A stretch of 64,000 nucleotides of DNA from Euryodendron excelsum (taxonomy: Eukaryota; Streptophyta; Magnoliopsida; Ericales; Pentaphylacaceae): the NCBI GenBank assembly GCA_033060915.1, contig CM065385.1, forward strand, positions 13,015,001 to 13,079,000, written 5' to 3'. A program made the translations under genes and the position numbers. The notes under the pieces were generated by a model. That model had not been told where the DNA came from. It was given only the letters and a program-made list of their open reading frames with translations, and did no database searches. This document shows positions 1-11,240 of this stretch, piece by piece (position 1 is the first letter of the stretch; each line of letters starts with the position of its first letter).

Positions 1-28
1 GTTGGGTTTGGTACAAATAGAGGCCGTG

Positions 29-34
29 TATAAA
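29..34 (+). promoter_or_regulatory. candidate TATA box of the WNK gene
   Basis: The hexamer TATAAA lies about 30 bases upstream of a GA-rich stretch that looks like the beginning of the 5' UTR. The spacing to the presumed leader exon (about 60-249) fits a plant core promoter. No transcript data are available, so the start site is inferred. Confidence 0.4.
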
Positions 35-74
35 GGTGGATATTTTCGCTGCCAGGACGATAGAGAGTGTTTTA

Positions 75-114
75 TAGAGAGAGAGAAATGTAGCTTTAGA
101 GAGAGAGAGAGAGG
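75..114 (+). repeat. (GA)n microsatellite in the WNK 5' leader
   Basis: Two GA runs (about 75-86 and 98-113) are separated by a short unique piece. GA/CT runs near the transcription start are common in plant promoters and leaders and can vary in length. This one sits upstream of the leader intron. Confidence 0.7.
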
Positions 115-249
115 TGAGAATGCTTGAAGGACACCTGTTCAAATTCTCTCTCCTGAGAGTTGAAGCAATTTAGGGTTAGGGTTTGTTTTTGTTTCTCCTT
201 TCTATCGCAATTTGGTTCGTCGTCGCCGGAGAACAACCTCCATTTGCAG

Positions 250-498
250 GTAAGAGCTCCCATCATAAACTTCATTGTTTTTTTATCAATTTGTATATGG
301 ATGGATATGTTCTGTAATGGGATGTGTTTCAATGAGTTTGGACGAACAATTGTATGTTTCAATTATATGTAGAATCTGAATGTGCGTTGGCGTTTCATTT
401 CCGTTATTTGAAATTGAAACAATAGATCGTTTAAAATCTTTATGAGCTTGTAATGGTCCAGAATCTCAAGATTTTGAAATTCTGCTCTAAATTTTCAG
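250..498 (+). other. intron in the 5' UTR of the WNK gene
   Basis: A good donor (CAG|GTAAGA at 247-255) and an acceptor (TTTTCAG ending at 498) enclose a T-rich stretch. The second leader exon then begins 9 bases before the ATG at 508. The intron is predicted from sequence only. Leader introns of this kind are common in plant kinase genes. Confidence 0.6.
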
Positions 499-507
499 GT
501 TGGTAAT

Positions 508-3500
508 ATGAGCTCGGCCGGCACAGATAGTAACGGGGACAGTTCATGGCAACCTGAGCCTCCTGATCCCAATGTTGTCGAGATTGATCCAACTGGTCGA
601 TATCTACGGGTAAATTTGACTTATTTCTTCACTGAATTCTCTCTATCTCTCCATTTTTTTTTTTGTTTTACTTCGTTTCTCGCGCACTATTTTGTTCAAT
701 TCTATTATTGACTAATTTTGGGTTTTAACAGTAGAAGGAGGTGCTGGGGAAAGGTGCTTTCAAGACAGTGTATCCATTGATTTCCCAACTTGATTATTTT
801 TTTTGCTTGTTACTTTTTGTTCATGAATTTTGGGTCCATTTGGTTATACAGAAATTCATTTGATTTGGAATCCTGATTCTGCAGAATTCAGGACAGGACT
901 TATTATCATGTATTTGGGTCTATAGATTATAGCATATTCGAAAGGTATAATTTAGACAACAACTAAGGAGTGGAATCCATATTGGGGCATCCATTTCCAA
1001 TTTTAAGGCCCCAATTATATATTGCACTTTTAGCGACATGTTAACTGGATTCAACATCATGCAGACTCAACACCTGTGATTGAACCTTCATTAAGAAAAA
1101 GAAAAGTTAGTTCTCTAAAGGGACCAATGCATGCCACTCAAGTGTCCAAATCATTTTTTTTCACCTATTAAATCAAGGCCATATCAAGAATGTGGTGGAC
1201 ACATGTCCTGGTAGTGCTGACCAGGGTCTTTTTTTTATTTATTTTTTTTGCCTGAATAAAAGGTTGCTGACCGGGGTCTGACATGGGCACAACTACTTTA
1301 TGTGAGTCTGTCCATAATAGTTAGTCCCACTTTTGTACAAGGAAATGCAGGCTTATTGATTTTGTAGACGAGTCGTTCTTCTTAGTGAGTATGTCTGTTT
1401 TCCTCAATTATGTTATCATTACAGTTACCGGGCATTTGATGAAGCTGATGGAATTGAAGTTGCTTGGAGTCAAGTTCGCATTGATGAGGTGCTGCAGTCA
1501 CCGGAAGATTTAGAAAAGCTATACTCTGAAGTGCATCTTTTGAAATCTTTAAAGCATAGCAACATAATCAAGTATTACAACTCGTGGATTGATGATAGGA
1601 ATAAGACGGTTAATATAATCACCGAGTTGTTTTCTTCAGGTAGCCTCAGACAGTATGTTTCAGTTTCTAAATAAAGCTTCCCTAATTTGCTTTTTGGTTT
1701 TAAAGTGAGATTAGTACTGTGATTAGCTAACCTAATCCATGATTTAGGTACCGCAAGAAACACAAGAAAGTTCAAGTGAAGGCTGTCAAGGGTTGGGCAA
1801 GGCAGATATTGGTGGGTTTGAACTATCTCCACAGGCAAGATCCTCCTATTATGCATAGGGACCTGAAGTGTGATAACATATTTATTAATGGAAACCAAGG
1901 TGAAGTTAAGATTGGAGATCTAGGGCTGGCTGCGGTTATGCAACAAGCTAAAGCAAAAAGCGTAATTGGTATGTATTCCTTTTTTCGACTACTGAACTGG
2001 TGATTATAGATTATGATGCTCATGGTCCTCATTGTCATTTCTCTTTTCTCTTTATTTATTTTTTTTCTTCCTTTCATGTGAAAGGGATATCATCCCACCA
2101 TGTTTCTTTCATATTCTATTGGGTTCTTGATTCCTGTTGCAATGTCTATATGTTTGGCTTTGATCCTTTCTTACTGGTTGTTCAACTAGTATGGATGTGG
2201 TCATTGTAGGAACCCCAGAGTTTATGGCACCTGAGTTGTATGATGAGAATTACAACGAGTTGGCTGATGTATACTCATTCGGGATGTGCATGCTAGAGAT
2301 GCTGACAACTGAATATCCATACAGCGAATGTAAAAATTCTGCTCAGATATATAAGAAAGTTTCATCTGTAAGTTATTTGGATAATTAATATTTGCTTTTC
2401 TCCAACTCCTGACATTGTGTAGGCTGGTCAATTATATGATAGTAACTCTTCACAGGGAATAAAGCCTGCGGCCCTTTCTAAAGTAAAAGATCTAGAAGTG
2501 AAATTATTTATAGAGAAGTGTCTTCTCCCGGCATCTCAAAGGTTGTCAGCGAAGGAGGTTCTGAAGGACCCTTTTCTTCAACCAGATGGATTAGCAGGGA
2601 ATTGTCCTTTGCCACTTCCCGATATTGTCGTACCAAAAACAGGAGCTTTTGGGGACCGTTGTCTGCTTTCTGAAGGACCTACCAGTGCAAGGAGTAAGCC
2701 CCTGTCTATGGATGTTGATACTGATGATGATAGTGAGCTGCCTATTATCATTGCTGTCGATAATTCTGTTGGAGTGTCCCAATCGCTGTGCTTGGAGGTG
2801 CTAAGAGCAAGGAGAGGAAATTATTTCTTATTAAAAGGCGAGGTTACTGATGAAAATTCTATGTCACTAATACTACGAATAGCCGATCAAAATGGTAAGC
2901 ATACACTCTTATCTTCTTTGTAATAATTATATTTTTCGGAGTTGGTTTGTATATTTTCATGTTTTTGGGAGGAAGCTAATTCTTCTTTCTTCCCTAGATG
3001 CAGGTCGTGTGAGAAATATCCATTTCCTGTTCTACCTTGATAGTGATACAGCCCTTTTAGTTTCTGGTGAAATGGTTGAGCAACTGGAACTGGCAGATCA
3101 GAATGTTATGTTCATAGCAGAGTTGATCGATCTGTTGTTAATAAATTTAATACCCAATTGGAAACCTTGTGTTCCCATTGGTCATCTGACTACGCCAATT
3201 GGTATCCAAGCCTCTGCTGGGCATCACAAGGACCCACAGTTACCACGGCCCAGATTAAGCTCAGTGCCATCTGTCCAAAAAATTAGTGAAGGGAATGATA
3301 AGAGATACTCATGTAATAGTTCTATTTATTCGGAATCAAGATCCATGGAGTACAATGGAAATGGATTGCTGAGAGGTTTTATGGGATCCATGTCTGAAGC
3401 AGAATTGGGTTTATGCCTTGATGACAAAGGCAAAGACATGGATTTGGGCAGCAATGGTGTGGCAACTTCTTCGAGCTGTCTAGCAGATTCGCGGTCTTCA

Positions 3501-3659
3501 TCTCCTCGAGCTGAACAGAATGAGATGACACTGGAACTCGAAATGATTGAACTGCAGTTCCAGGAGGTAATTAAGGACATATATGGGAAAAGGGATGTAG
3601 CAATCATGGATTATAAAAGAAAGGTTGTCACAAAATTTCGAGTAGTAGAAAACTTATGA
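508..3659 (+). CDS. WNK: WNK (with-no-lysine) serine/threonine protein kinase, seven coding exons
   Basis: Predicted coding exons are 508-609, 732-769, 1425-1652, 1748-1968, 2210-2367, 2456-2894 and 3004-3659. All introns are GT..AG, phases agree throughout, and the sum is 614 codons. The product is a cytosolic WNK-type kinase; plant WNKs act in ion, stress and flowering-time signalling. The glycine-rich loop GKGAFKTVY is near residue 42. The usual beta-3 lysine is missing (EVAW), the family hallmark. The catalytic loop HRDLKCDN is at about 159-166, with DLG in place of DFG at 180, then GTPEFMAPE. An OSR1/SPAK C-terminal-like (PF2-like) region spans about 372-455, and the tail ends in a short charged stretch after about 570. 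Odd point: the first codon of exon 2 is TAG (732-734) where WNKs have Tyr; see the tandem acceptor. The exon 7 acceptor could also lie 6 bases upstream, still in frame. It could therefore be functional or a very young pseudogene. Family assignment is secure; the orthologue is not determined. Confidence 0.85.
729..734 (+). promoter_or_regulatory. NAGNAG tandem splice acceptor overlapping an in-frame stop
   Basis: The acceptor of coding exon 2 reads CAGTAG. If the first AG is used, the exon opens with TAG, a stop after residue 34. If the second AG is used, exactly that codon is removed and the kinase frame continues with KEVLGKG. Other WNKs have a Tyr codon here, so TAT/TAC to TAG is the likely change. 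Which site is used cannot be read from DNA. Confidence 0.75.
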
Positions 3660-3990
3660 TAAACTTTTTTTTTTGTCTTTAGTGATTTTTTTGATCAAAA
3701 TTTTACTTTTTTCTCATTATTATATGTATTTAGGTCATGCGTAGTTATCACAAAAAGAAAATTAAAATTTAGTTGAAAAAAAGTAACTAACGAAAACAAA
3801 CTATTTCATAAAATACTTAAATAAGCCACAATTTGGGATAATTAAAGACAGTAGCTATATAGAAAAGATTTTCAATAGGATCTTCACAAAAGGCAATGAC
3901 TAACTATATTACATGTTGTGTTACTGTATTGCATGGAAGGATAGTTATGAACATTTTAATCTTTTTTTTCTTTTACTTTTTCGTGTTAAA
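3660..3990. other. 3' flank of the WNK gene, no gene seen
   Basis: AT-rich sequence with T-runs just after the stop codon. It presumably holds the 3' UTR and polyadenylation region, but no strong signal stands out. It leads straight into the 111-bp duplicated host segment. Confidence 0.5.
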
Positions 3991-4101
3991 TAGTTATGAA
4001 CATGTTATATGTACGGTTATTTATCTGATATTAGATTGCATACATCTCAGAGGTGGATCTTGTCATTGCAATTCAATGGCAACACTCTTGCTACTTCATA
4101 T
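3991..4101 (+). repeat. left copy of a 111-bp direct duplication flanking the caulimovirid cluster
   Basis: This segment recurs in the same orientation at 23659-23769 with three mismatches. Virus-derived sequence begins immediately inside each copy, and ordinary host sequence lies outside. The arrangement behaves like a very long target duplication made when the viral DNA was integrated. Confidence 0.85.
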
Positions 4102-4322
4102 GGTTTATAGACGTATGTAATTCTGCGTATAGAGTATGTATATATAATTTATATGAATTAGTGTTACTGTTTTCCTCCTTCTCCATTGCTCAAACAAGTG
4201 GTACAGTACTCAAGTCGCGTCTGGTTTTGTTATCCCTTGTCTTATACCCTCGCAATGGGTTGGTATTGGGATGTGTCTTTAAGTCGTTGAAAACTATGCT
4301 TGTTTGATCAATGGATGGTAGC
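4102..4322 (+). repeat. caulimovirid leader fragment, inverted copy of about 6660-6872
   Basis: The segment from about 4110 to 4322 matches the reverse complement of about 6660-6872 with scattered differences. That second segment lies between the primer site and the movement-protein frame and so is viral leader. Here it points the opposite way and joins capsid sequence at 4322/4323. This junction is one of the internal rearrangement points. Confidence 0.8.
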
Positions 4323-5414
4323 CAAGGGATAAATGTCTAGAAATACATCCTTATACCATCGAAAATGGGTAAGAGTGGGACATCTAAGATTTTGAAGGAG
4401 TGTCCTAATATTTTCATTATTACTAGAATATCTTCCAGTAAAATGTTCACAGATGGCTAAAATCAGTGTATAAACTGATTGTTCCGTAATAGTAACATGA
4501 TTAGGATCATTAGGGGTAGGAGTAGGTTCTTGTTTAACTGCATCTAAAATTTCAGATTTAGCAGTTGGGGTTAGATAATTATCCCACCAGCCTTTAATGG
4601 TGCCAATGAATCCACTAATTATCATTTGAGCTATGGCTCTATCAGTATTACCACGTTGTTTACAAATAGTACTATACATACAGATACGATGACACATGTC
4701 AAATATCTGTTTTTCAGCCAGACCATCAAGATTCCATTCATAAATGGAATTGCCTTGATAATTATTTTGGATAAAATTATTATTTTCTTCAAATAATACA
4801 TCTTGTGGGGTAGGTCGTTTATAATAAAAATGTTCTAAACGCCTTGGTTCAGCCATGATTTTATTGATTTCACCTTGATCAGAAATATCTTGATCCTCTG
4901 AAATAGATTCTGATTTAACAGAAAGAGTAGAAATTTGAAAAGAATTTAATTTCTTTTCTAAAACAGAAACAAATTCATCTGTGGATTTCAGTTTAAATCC
5001 TTTAATATCTAAGGGAGGTTGTAAAGTCGCTTTAGCCTCCATAGAAGGTTTAACTTCTTGAAGTTTCATTTGAGAAAGTTTTGTATGTAATTGGTCTAGC
5101 TTATGATCTAGATGTAATAATTGTTGGCCTATTGTTTGTAAATATAAATTTGTGTAATTACTTTGTTTGAAAGCCTGATTTAGGTCTTTCATAGTGATAG
5201 ACACTATTTCAACCAAAGATGGTTTAACATAAGCATTAGCTTCTAGAACTTGTGAGGTTAAAGAGCTAGTTACTTTTAAAGGTTCTGTAGGAGGGAAAAT
5301 AGAATTAATAACAGATTCAGAATCTGTCATCCATGTTTTTTCTTCAAGCATATGTATAGAGTAAGAGTGAAGAAACCATGGTACAAAATGTTTTATTTTT
5401 TGAGTATGACTCAA
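4308..5414 (-). pseudogene. caulimovirid capsid (CP) region, N-terminal and middle parts
   Basis: An open stretch of 368 codons. The C-terminal half carries the conserved capsid block seen in caulimovirids: YYKRPTPQDV (about residue 197), IYEWNLDGL (about 223), KGWWDNYL (about 273) and THFRWYKD (about 351). The N-terminal half is Gln/Lys-rich and coiled-coil-like. The frame ends about 16 codons past the last conserved motif, because capsid sequence is joined to an inverted leader fragment at 4322. The zinc-knuckle end is therefore absent here. It lies downstream of the movement-protein frame on the same strand, as in the MP-CP order of the family. A second copy of its middle part is at 7978-8440. 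Confidence 0.8.
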
Positions 5415-5556
5415 ATATTCAAAATATTAATTTTTATAATTTTCTAATTCAGTAGGACTGAAACTAGAAAAATACCAATCACAAAAAGTTTTATAAATGG
5501 TTGAAACAATTCCTTATTAAGGATTGCTCTAATTGAACTTCCTGGGCGTAAATCCA

Positions 5557-6372
5557 TTATAAACGAAAATCCATCTCAGAGGCAGTAGGTATGTCTATTG
5601 TAGGTTTGGGAATTCCATGAAAAATTTGTTGATCAGAAATCCTAACGGACTCAATAGTTTCAAAGAGCCTAGAAGTAGAAGGTCTAGAAGTTTCTGGTAA
5701 AGAAATCTTATACGGGAGTAATGATCTAATAGAAGAAGATCTAAAAAGAGATCGTGATCTCGATTCTTGAGAAGAACTAGAAGTAAATCTTACCTCTATA
5801 TCTCCTTCAGGAGTTTGTATAATTTGATCCACATCTTCTTGGATCAAGGGAGCATGTGTAACAGCTTGTTGAATCTGCCAAGTTTCTGAAAATTGGACTT
5901 CATCCCAAGTAATTTGCCGATTTATAGCTATATTAGAACTAAGAAGATTAGATTCAATTATGACAGTGTTGCCAGAAGGACTAAACCGCTTACAATTAGG
6001 AGCAAGTGTGTGAAGGGCTTCAAAATAAATTCTATAACTAAGACATAAGGGTTCAGATCCTGGTTTAAAGTTATAACCATGGAGTTTTGTATTTAGACTT
6101 ACAGCATCTAAAAGATTAGTATATGTAAGAGATAATTGTAAATTAGGATAAACATTAAAATAAACTGGGCCATGGGCCACACTGGATTGCATAATTCCCA
6201 TGAGGGAAGATTTCCAATCGAGACATCTAGCATCTCGAAGAACTGCTAGGAAGCTAGCTGGTAAACCACTTAAGGTAAGAGGTTTAAAGGCGACTTGTAT
6301 AAGCCCTATATGTAAGAAATTATATTTATATTGATATCTTATGATATCCATAGAATCCAAAAGTTGGATCAT
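5557..6372 (-). pseudogene. caulimovirid movement protein (30K superfamily) region
   Basis: An open stretch of 271 codons, about the length of the movement domain of petuvirus-like polyproteins. Family features seen are HIGLIQVAFKPL (about 21-32), LRDARCLDWKSSLMG (about 45-59), GPVYFNVYPNLQLSL (about 69-83), and LCLSYRIYFEAL (about 109-120). A Ser/Arg-rich tail follows from about residue 200. In the family this protein helps virus pass through plasmodesmata. The frame opens near the leader and lies upstream of the capsid region, so it is the start of the polyprotein. The true Met is uncertain, and the link to the capsid frame is broken between 5414 and 5557. Confidence 0.82.
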
Positions 6373-6888
6373 TTGTTCATCTGATTGCAGACTTATAGTT
6401 TGTTCGACTGTCTTAACAGTTTTTATACCTTTAAGGTCAAAAGTACCTATCTTATATATAGAAGAATGTTGAACAGAGGGTATAACCCATTTATTGAGAT
6501 CTTCAAGCTAATCTGGGTATTCATTTACCTCAGTAGCTTTAATCATCTTCTTAGAAGAAGATGCTCGATGGAAAGGGTTAAACATTACGAAGAGAGTATG
6601 CAATTCCTTATATAAAATATAAGTATATGAAAAATATGAAATACCATTAGTGTTTCCAAGCTACCATCCATTGATCAAACAAGCACAGTTGTCAACGACT
6701 TAAAGGTACATCCCAATACCAACCCATTGCGAGGGTATAAGACAAGGGATAACAAAACCAGGCGCGACTTGGGTACTGTACCACTTGTTTGAGCAATGGA
6801 GAAGGAGGAAAACAGTAACAGTAATTCATATAAACCATATATACATACTTTATACGCAGAATTACATACGTCTATTTAAGCTAGCATG
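6373..6888 (-). other. caulimovirid leader between the primer site and the movement-protein frame
   Basis: Non-coding stretch read on the minus strand from the primer site to the start of the MP frame. Its 6660-6872 part is repeated inverted at 4110-4322. No long open frame is convincing. Short upstream frames are possible, as in other caulimovirid leaders. Confidence 0.6.
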
Positions 6889-6900
6889 GCTCTGATACCA
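6889..6900 (-). promoter_or_regulatory. tRNA-Met primer binding site of the caulimovirid
   Basis: The minus strand reads TGGTATCAGAGC here, the standard sequence complementary to the 3' end of initiator tRNA-Met used to prime minus-strand DNA in Caulimoviridae. It lies about 270 bases downstream of a TATA box and about 520 bases upstream of the movement-protein frame. It marks position 1 of the viral genome map. Confidence 0.88.
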
Positions 6901-6939
6901 ATAATTCCCAGGGTGATACAAAGTATTACAATACAATAA

Positions 6940-7037
6940 ACAATAATAATAAATACAACAACAATATTTATACAAACAACAGTAAATAACAATAATAATA
7001 AATACAACAACAATATTTATACAAACAACAGTAAATA
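6940..7037. repeat. perfect 2 x 49-bp tandem duplication
   Basis: Units 6940-6988 and 6989-7037 look identical. The repeat is AT-rich with AAT and ACA triplets. It lies in the caulimovirid intergenic region between the TATA box and the primer site. Confidence 0.85.
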
Positions 7038-7169
7038 AGAATTGTCAAGGAAAGACAAATTAAAACCTACCAAAGAGAATAAAAGTGAAGTATAGATTTT
7101 AAAGTGAGAAATATATTAACAAGAGAGAGAATGGCGAATGGATGCCTTCAACAAGGGTGAAGGGTTCCT

Positions 7170-7177
7170 TTTATATA
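7170..7177 (-). promoter_or_regulatory. TATA box of the caulimovirid intergenic promoter
   Basis: The minus strand reads TATATAAAAGG, a strong plant TATA box. It lies between the end of the polyprotein tail and the primer site, where the pregenomic RNA promoter sits in this family. Position and motif support the call; activity is unknown. Confidence 0.55.
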
Positions 7178-7434
7178 CAAAAAGAAAACACTATTCCGAA
7201 TTCCAAAAATTAATTACAAGTTCGGAGAGACAAAACCAACAACTTTTTACAAAAGTCAAAAATGATTTAGTAAGCAATGACGCATCATGGAGTGGGGGGC
7301 CCAAATGAGTTGGCGTCGAGTAGCCATTTGTGTCAAAGGCAAGATGCCTTTTTGTCGTGTAGCGCGACAGAATTCAAATGAAGATATATCTTCACATGGG
7401 ACGGCTATTTTTTGTCGTTCTTATCTTTATTTGA

Positions 7435-7974
7435 CTAAGCTGATGAGCGAGGCTTTCTTGTCTTTTTCTTTGCCATGATGTCAAGCATGGCATCAAAAAG
7501 ATCTTTAGTAGTTGGAATAGGATCTGAATCCTCCTCATATGGATATTGGGATTCACCTGCTAGACAGATATATTGAGATGATTGGGATTGCATCTCTTCA
7601 TCTGAATCAGAGTTAGATTTGAATGTGGCCAGAAATTCGCCTTTTAATTGGCGGAGACATTCATACATTAATTCTTTATCCTTCATAAGAGGATTTTACA
7701 TTTTTAATGCATTTTTCATGATGTCCAGTTTGGATATAGAAGGATAAGATTGAGACATTTGGAATTTAGATTCCTGTTGATAATCCTTAACCATAGCAAC
7801 TATTTCTGCCACGGTTTTATCCATTTCTTTATCCATCTTATTCCACCATCCAACATGAAATTTTCTGTAGAGACAAAGTTGATTATCCGAGTCTTTTTTG
7901 ACAATAGGAGTCCAAGCCCAAATCCAGGGTAATCCGAATTCACAGAAAAAATGGAAAAGATTGGATCCATCCAT
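7435..7974 (-). pseudogene. caulimovirid polyprotein C-terminal tail
   Basis: Two open pieces in one frame are split by a single TAA at 7696-7698. The first holds LPWIWAWTPIV and CLYRKFHVGWWNKMDKEMD. The second is acidic (SDSDEEMQ, CLAGESQYPYEEDSD) and ends in a basic KKKTRKP stretch. This Trp-rich segment after RNase H is familiar from plant endogenous caulimovirid polyproteins; its function is not known to me. Its upstream end meets capsid sequence at about 7975-7978, so the two halves are not collinear with a normal genome. Downstream lie the intergenic promoter and primer site, matching the end-to-start order of a circular genome. Confidence 0.65.
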
Positions 7975-7977
7975 ATA

Positions 7978-8440
7978 AGATTTTGAAGGAGTGTCCTAAT
8001 ATTTTCATTATTACTAGAATATCTTTCAGTAAAATGTTCACAGATGGCTAAAATCAGTGTATAAACTGATTGTTCCATAATAGTAACATGATTAGGATCA
8101 TTAGGGGTAGGAGTAGGTTCCTGTTTAACTGTATCTAAAATTTCAGATTTAGCAGTTGGGGTTAGATAATTATCCCACCAGCCTTTGATGGTGCCAGTGA
8201 ATCCACTAATTATCATTTAAGCTATGGCTCTATCAGTATTACCACGTTGTTTACAAATAGTACTATACATACAGATACGATGACACATGTCAAATATCTG
8301 TTTGTCAGCTAGACCATCAAGATTCCATTCATAAATGGAATTGCCTTGATAATTATTTTGGATAAAATTATCATTTTATTCAAATAATACATCTTGTGGG
8401 GTAGGTCGTTTATAATAAAAATGTTCTAAATTCTTACCCA
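7978..8440 (-). pseudogene. second copy of the caulimovirid capsid middle part
   Basis: Nearly the same sequence as about 4386-4840 on the same strand, from the YYKRPTPQDV block through KGWWDNYL to LLQNL. It has an internal stop near 8217 and is cut at both ends. At 7978 it runs into the polyprotein tail. At about 8437 it meets plus-strand capsid sequence head to head. The open frame across 7978 is a fusion made by rearrangement, not a real gene. Confidence 0.75.
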
Positions 8441-8902
8441 TTTTCAATAGTATAAGGATGTATTTCTTAGTCGAGTTATGCAACTTCCAGATGCTAATAG
8501 TGATCATTAGAAGTCTATATTTATTGATAGTCTTCCCTTTCTCTTTGCTAAACGAGTTCGTAAAGCTCTTAGGGACAGAAATGATGGCATTTCTCTTCCT
8601 TATTCTAATCATTCTTTTGGCAGTCTTATAGACACCTGTATACAAGAAGGATTAGCTTTATGCAATGACATTAAGCTCAAAAGCCATCTTAAAAAGCAAA
8701 GGCTTATTGAAAAATCTCAACTTGGAGATTTTTGTGATAATTTTGGTATGGACATGCCAAAACCACCTCCAGATCGTTCTACACGATCTAAAGGAAAAAA
8801 AAAAATCTAAATCTAGAACTCCGTATAGGAAAAAGAAACATACTCAGGAAACTTCTACAAGTCAACCTACCAAAAGTATGTTAAAAAATCTTCTCATAAG
8901 AA
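8437..8902 (+). pseudogene. caulimovirid capsid C-terminal part, truncated before the zinc knuckle
   Basis: The plus strand resumes the capsid where the minus copies stop: THF-YKDVFLSRVMQL, then FIDSLPFLFAKRVRKAL, LALCNDIKLKSHLKKQRL and a Lys/Arg-rich stretch. Two stops interrupt the first 30 codons and a frameshift follows an A-run near 8800. The CCHC zinc knuckle expected next is missing. GL1 begins at 8903, and sequence beyond it resumes past the knuckle. Confidence 0.7.
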
Positions 8903-9769
8903 TGTCGCGCCCAGATTTTTTGCACTCGAGGAATACTCACACAAGTGGAAAAAATACTGTACTCTCTCGTTAGAACTCACCCTCCTAGAAGAATGAGTGC
9001 GACTAGGTTTGAATTAAAAATTGATTTGAATAAAGGGCTTTTGAAAAAGATTCGGAGTCACCAACCTAACTTGATTAAGGTGAGTTAGATCACCTAAAAA
9101 CTAAGAGTAATCCAAAGACTACACTTAGGGTTTTTGAAAAACAATTTTGGAAAACATCCTCAAGAGAGGGTTTTTTTAGGAAAACGGGTTGTTTGGCAAC
9201 CTTTGGAAAACATTTAGCCCTTTTTAGAAAAATAACTCATTTTGGTCCTTGAAATCAGTGATCTAGGTTCGGAAGTTGGTTACGTGTAAGGAAGACGCAC
9301 TAAGCTATCACCCTACCCCGCCCTTTCGGTACCTACATGTCAATCTACCCTAAATTCACCTATGAGAGTCTTTAATTAACCCATGTCCAATCCTATCCAC
9401 TTTGAAAAAGAATGCTTGAAAAGAAACTAACATGATACATGATATGCAAGTGCAATAGAAAAGAATTGAAAAATATATTTAGAAAGAGATTGATTTGATT
9501 TGAAAATAGATTTGAAGAGATGGAATTGAAATTGGAAAGTTTGAAAATTGAAAGTAGAAATTTTGAAAATAGATTGGAATTTGGGATTTGAAAAACGTGG
9601 AGACCGCACCCATGAGAGTGGAATTGAAAGTTTGAAAAGTATTGTGACCGCACCTATGAAGGTTGTCTACGTATCCCTTTGGGGGAATCAGGTCAGTCGT
9701 AGTTCGGACCGGAGTCCGATTGAAAAGAGATTGATTTGAAGAGAGAGATTGAATCGGAAGAAAGAGATT

Positions 9770-11240
9770 GAATTGAAAATTGGATTTGATTTGAGATTAG
9801 AAAAGGAGATTGGAATTTGAAATTTTGGAAAAGAATGGACTTTGATTTGAAAAGGTAGATTTGGACTTGTTTTGAAAAAGAGAAGGTTTAAGAAACCTAG
9901 ACTTAAGAAAGATGAGACTTAGAAAAGACTCAAGAGTTTAAGAAATATTAGATTTAGGAAAGGTTCGAATTAGGAAAGTTTCATTTTTGGAAAGTTTCAA
10001 ATTAAGGAAGTTTTGAATTTAGGAAAGTTTCAGGTTTAGAAAAGTTTTGAATTTAAAAAAGTTTGAAAATTGAAAAGTTTTGAGTTTAGAAAGTTTTCGA
10101 AAAAGGAAAGGTTTTCAGATTAGGAAAGTTCCCAAATTAGGAAAGTTTTGAAAATCGGAAAGTTTTGAAAATTGGAAAGTTTCATTTTAGGAAGTTTTAG
10201 ATTTAGAAAGTCTTAACTTAAGAAAGTTTTGAATTTAGAAAACTTAGAATTTTAGAAAGATTTGACATTTACAAAATTTTAAGATTTTGAAAATTTTAGA
10301 GTTTTTTAAAAAATCTTGAGATTAGGAAAGGTTTGAGGTTAAGAAAAGTTTGAAAGCTTAGATTTGAAAAGTTAAGATTTGAAAAAAGGGTAGAATTAGG
10401 AAATGGTTGAATTAGGAAAGATTTGAAAATTGAGTTTTAAAATTTAGGAAAGATTTTTATGTTCAAGTTTTGGAAACTTAAGGTTTAGGAAAGTGAAAGA
10501 TTAGAAAGGATTTGAATTAGGAAAGAGTTGGATTTTGAAATTTAAAGAAAGATTTAGAGTTTAGGTTTAGGAAACTTATGGTTTAGGAAGGTATTGAATT
10601 AAGAAATGTTTAGATTAGGAAGAGATTGGATTTGGTTTCTAAAAGAAAAGATTTGATTTTTTTTCCAAAAACGGAGGACGGGATCTAATTTCCTAAACGG
10701 GAAGATTGGATTTGATTTCTTAAAGGGAAGATTTGATTTGACAAGGATTTGAAAAGGGAGATTCTAGAAACCCTAGTTTTGAAAAATTATAATTTTGACG
10801 TAGAAAAGAGGTTTTGGAAACATGTATAGTTTGGATGTGAAAACTAGAGGTTTTGGAAACCTAGGTTTGGGGCAAAGTTTGAAAACCATGTTTTTGGGAA
10901 GAAAATTAGGGTTTCCTAATTGTGGGCTCTAAGGAAAGAGTTTTTGGAAAGTGCGTTTTTAGAAACGAAGGTTTTGGGAGGAAAAATCCTAGAGGGGAGT
11001 TTCTAGAAGGAAGATTTTTGGAAAGAGAGTTTTTAGGAAGGTGAATTTAGGGAGTGTTTTTAGAAAATGAATTTTGAGGAAAGATTTTGGAGAGGAGTTG
11101 AAAAAGAGAGTTTTGAAAAATAGATTTTGGAAGGGAGTTTTTGAAAACAATTTTGAAGAGGAGAGTTTTAGGAAAGTATGTTGAAAAAGAGATTTTTAGG
11201 AAGAAAGACTTTTTGAAAAGAGAGTTTTTAGAAGGAGTAA
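9770..11240 (+). repeat. C-depleted tract of about 20-bp quasi-repeats in GL1
   Basis: About 1.5 kb of degenerate units around TTTAGGAAAGTTTTGAA in which C is almost absent on the plus strand (G on the element's own strand). Matching tracts occur in GL2 (about 19150-20960, opposite orientation) and GL5 (about 56340-57850). Confidence 0.8.

Noticed and set aside
2998..3003. Alternative acceptor 6 bases upstream for WNK exon 7
   Set aside because: It stays in frame and would add two residues, but the downstream CAG gives the usual NGRVRNIHF join of WNK proteins.
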